Below, piece after piece: positions 7,977 to 9,265 of a stretch of 9,265 nt of DNA. The stretch comes from Stagnihabitans sp038231775 (lineage in GTDB: Bacteria > Pseudomonadota > Alphaproteobacteria > Rhodobacterales > Rhodobacteraceae), in contig JBBRKS010000155.1 of the NCBI GenBank assembly GCA_038231775.1, positions 1 through 9,265 on the forward strand, given 5' to 3'. A program made the position numbers and the translations under genes. Numbering within the stretch: position 1 is the stretch's first letter; each line of letters opens with the position of its first letter. The notes under the pieces are model-generated. The model had not been told where the DNA came from, did no database searches, and was given only the letters and a program-made list of their open reading frames with translations.

Positions 7977-9265
7977 ATGACCCAAAATCTTCTCCTCCCG
8001 TCCCTTTGGGATGACGCTGTCGCCGCCACGCTTGATGAGCCGGGCAAGCTTTTATATCGGTCGAACCTGTTGGGCAGCGACCTTAGGATCACCAACTTTG
8101 GCGGGGGAAATACCTCTGCCAAAGTGTCGGCCAAGGACCCGTTGACCGGGGCGGATGTGACCGTGCTGTGGGTCAAGGGATCGGGCGGTGACATCGGCAG
8201 CATGAAGCTGGACGGCTTTGCGACGCTGTACATGGACAAGCTGTTTCAGTTGCGGGCGCAATTTCGCAGCATGGATCAGGAAGATGCGATGGTCGATGCG
8301 TTGGGCCACTGCATCTATAATCTGAACCCGCGTGCGCCCTCGATTGACACCTGGCTGCACGGGTTTGTGCCGGCGGTGCATGTTGACCATGTGCATTCGG
8401 ATGCCGTGATCGCGATTGCGGCGTGCAGCGATCAGGTGGCGCTGACCGCAGAGGTTTTTGGCGACGAGATCGGCTATCTGCCGTGGCAGCGCCCGGGGAT
8501 TGATCTGGGGATCAAGCTGGGTCAGATGGCCGAAGCGAACCCCAAAATGGTGGGGCTGATGTTGGGGTCGCACGGGTTGTTCACCTGGGGGGCAACGGCC
8601 AAGGAAAGCTATGAACAGACCTTGCGCATCATCAACAAGGCGGCGGTGTGGCTGGATGCCCATGTGAAAACTCCGGTGTTTGGCGGGGAAAAGGTCGCCA
8701 GTCTGGCGGCTGATGACCGCGCTGCGACAGCCCGGCGTCTGATGCCGCTGATCCGGGGGCGCATTTCCAGATCTGAAATGAAAGCGGGCCATTTCACCGA
8801 TGCGCCTGAGGTGCTGGAGTTTGTCAATTCCAACGCGATGGCGGCGCTGGCCCCGCTTGGCACGTCCTGCCCGGATCACTTCCTGCGCACCAAGATCAAG
8901 CCGCTGATTGTGCCCGCCGATGCCGATGCTGCGACGTTGGACGCGCTGATTGCGGGCTACCGTGCGGATTACGCGGCCTATTATGACCGGTGCAAGCACG
9001 CGAACTCTCCAGCGATGCGCGACCCGAACGCGGTGATCTACCTGATCCCCGGCGTGGGGATACTGTCGTTTGCCAAAGACAAATCGACCGCCCGGATTTC
9101 GGCAGAGTTCTACGTCAACGCGATCAACGTGATGCGTGGGGCGTCTGGCGTGTCGCAGTATCAGGGGTTGGACGAGCAAGAGGCGTTCAACATCGAATAC
9201 TGGCTGCTGGAAGAGGCAAAGCTGCAACGGATGCCCAAGCCGAAGTCGATGCAGGGCCGTGTGGC
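7977..9265 (+). CDS. rhaD: Bifunctional rhamnulose-1-phosphate aldolase / L-lactaldehyde dehydrogenase (3' truncated by window edge)
   Basis: The frame is open from ATG 7977 to the window edge, giving 429 residues of a protein that normally has about 700. The present part is a class II aldolase/adducin-type domain. GGGNTSAK (42-49) and KGSGGD (67-72) bind the phosphate, and metal ligands are His135, His138 and His140 in VHVDHVHSD, probably with His199 in GSHGLFTW. It splits L-rhamnulose-1-phosphate into DHAP and L-lactaldehyde. The region after about residue 240 matches the linker typical of RhaD aldolase-ADH fusions (PGVGILSFAKDKSTARISAEFY at about residues 361-382, conserved part). The short-chain dehydrogenase half that oxidises lactaldehyde lies beyond the edge. 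The start is uncertain: an in-frame ATG at 7947 would add 10 residues, and neither start has a Shine-Dalgarno sequence. An in-frame TGA at 7938 bars anything longer. ATG 7977 gives the family-like N-terminus. The gene is divergent from rhaR, and in Rhizobium the isomerase rhaI follows. Confidence 0.92.
   Translation, partial: MTQNLLLPSLWDDAVAATLDEPGKLLYRSNLLGSDLRITNFGGGNTSAKVSAKDPLTGADVTVLWVKGSGGDIGSMKLDGFATLYMDKLFQLRAQFRSMDQEDAMVDALGHCIYNLNPRAPSIDTWLHGFVPAVHVDHVHSDAVIAIAACSDQVALTAEVFGDEIGYLPWQRPGIDLGIKLGQMAEANPKMVGLMLGSHGLFTWGATAKESYEQTLRIINKAAVWLDAHVKTPVFGGEKVASLAADDRAATARRLMPLIRGRISRSEMKAGHFTDAPEVLEFVNSNAMAALAPLGTSCPDHFLRTKIKPLIVPADADAATLDALIAGYRADYAAYYDRCKHANSPAMRDPNAVIYLIPGVGILSFAKDKSTARISAEFYVNAINVMRGASGVSQYQGLDEQEAFNIEYWLLEEAKLQRMPKPKSMQGRV

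Noticed and set aside
7845..7985. N-terminal extension of RhaR by 47 residues
   Set aside because: The extra residues are not DeoR-like and would make the operator palindromes coding. The family N-terminus starts at the ATG at 7844.
8052..9227. Long minus-strand open frame (391 codons) opposite rhaD
   Set aside because: It lies entirely antisense to a clearly conserved aldolase. The translation is rich in Arg, His and Gln as expected of GC-rich antisense shadow frames, and it shows no domain I recognise.

Overview
The window is high-GC DNA from an alphaproteobacterium, most likely of the Rhodobacteraceae/Rhodobacterales. The basis is codon use, protein similarity as I recognise it, and a gene order close to the rhizobial rha locus; no database search was run. 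Nearly all of it is one catabolic locus for uptake and breakdown of the methylpentose L-rhamnose. Beside it are the end of an unrelated TetR-type regulator and a tRNA-Gly gene.

Layout from left to right. Positions 1-428 (+) hold the C-terminal part of a TetR/AcrR regulator. Positions 451-600 hold a tRNA-Gly(GCC) unit with promoter, CCA-encoding gene and rho-independent terminator. A 140-base leader precedes rhaK (741-2114, +), an FGGY-type rhamnulokinase. Converging on rhaK, with only 7 bases between stop codons, is a long minus-strand operon. In transcription order it reads rhaR (DeoR-type repressor), rhaS (periplasmic binding protein), rhaT (double ATPase), rhaP and rhaQ (permeases) and rhaM/rhaU (mutarotase). 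Starting at 7977 (+), divergent from rhaR, is rhaD, a bifunctional rhamnulose-1-phosphate aldolase/lactaldehyde dehydrogenase. It runs off the right edge with only its aldolase part and linker present.

How the parts work together (known pathway, assigned here by family). RhaS captures L-rhamnose and RhaP/RhaQ/RhaT import it. RhaM interconverts the anomers. An isomerase, RhaI, makes L-rhamnulose; it is not in the window and probably lies to the right. RhaK phosphorylates L-rhamnulose. RhaD cleaves rhamnulose-1-phosphate to DHAP and L-lactaldehyde, and its missing dehydrogenase half would oxidise the lactaldehyde. RhaR probably represses both divergent units through a cluster of overlapping palindromes at about 7890-7929.

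The system itself is known; I see no wholly undescribed system. The points worth a second look are the inverted, separated position of rhaK, the terminator-less convergent junction, the palindrome cluster, the lack of any ribosome binding site for rhaD (possibly a leaderless mRNA), and a strong hairpin between rhaS and rhaT.
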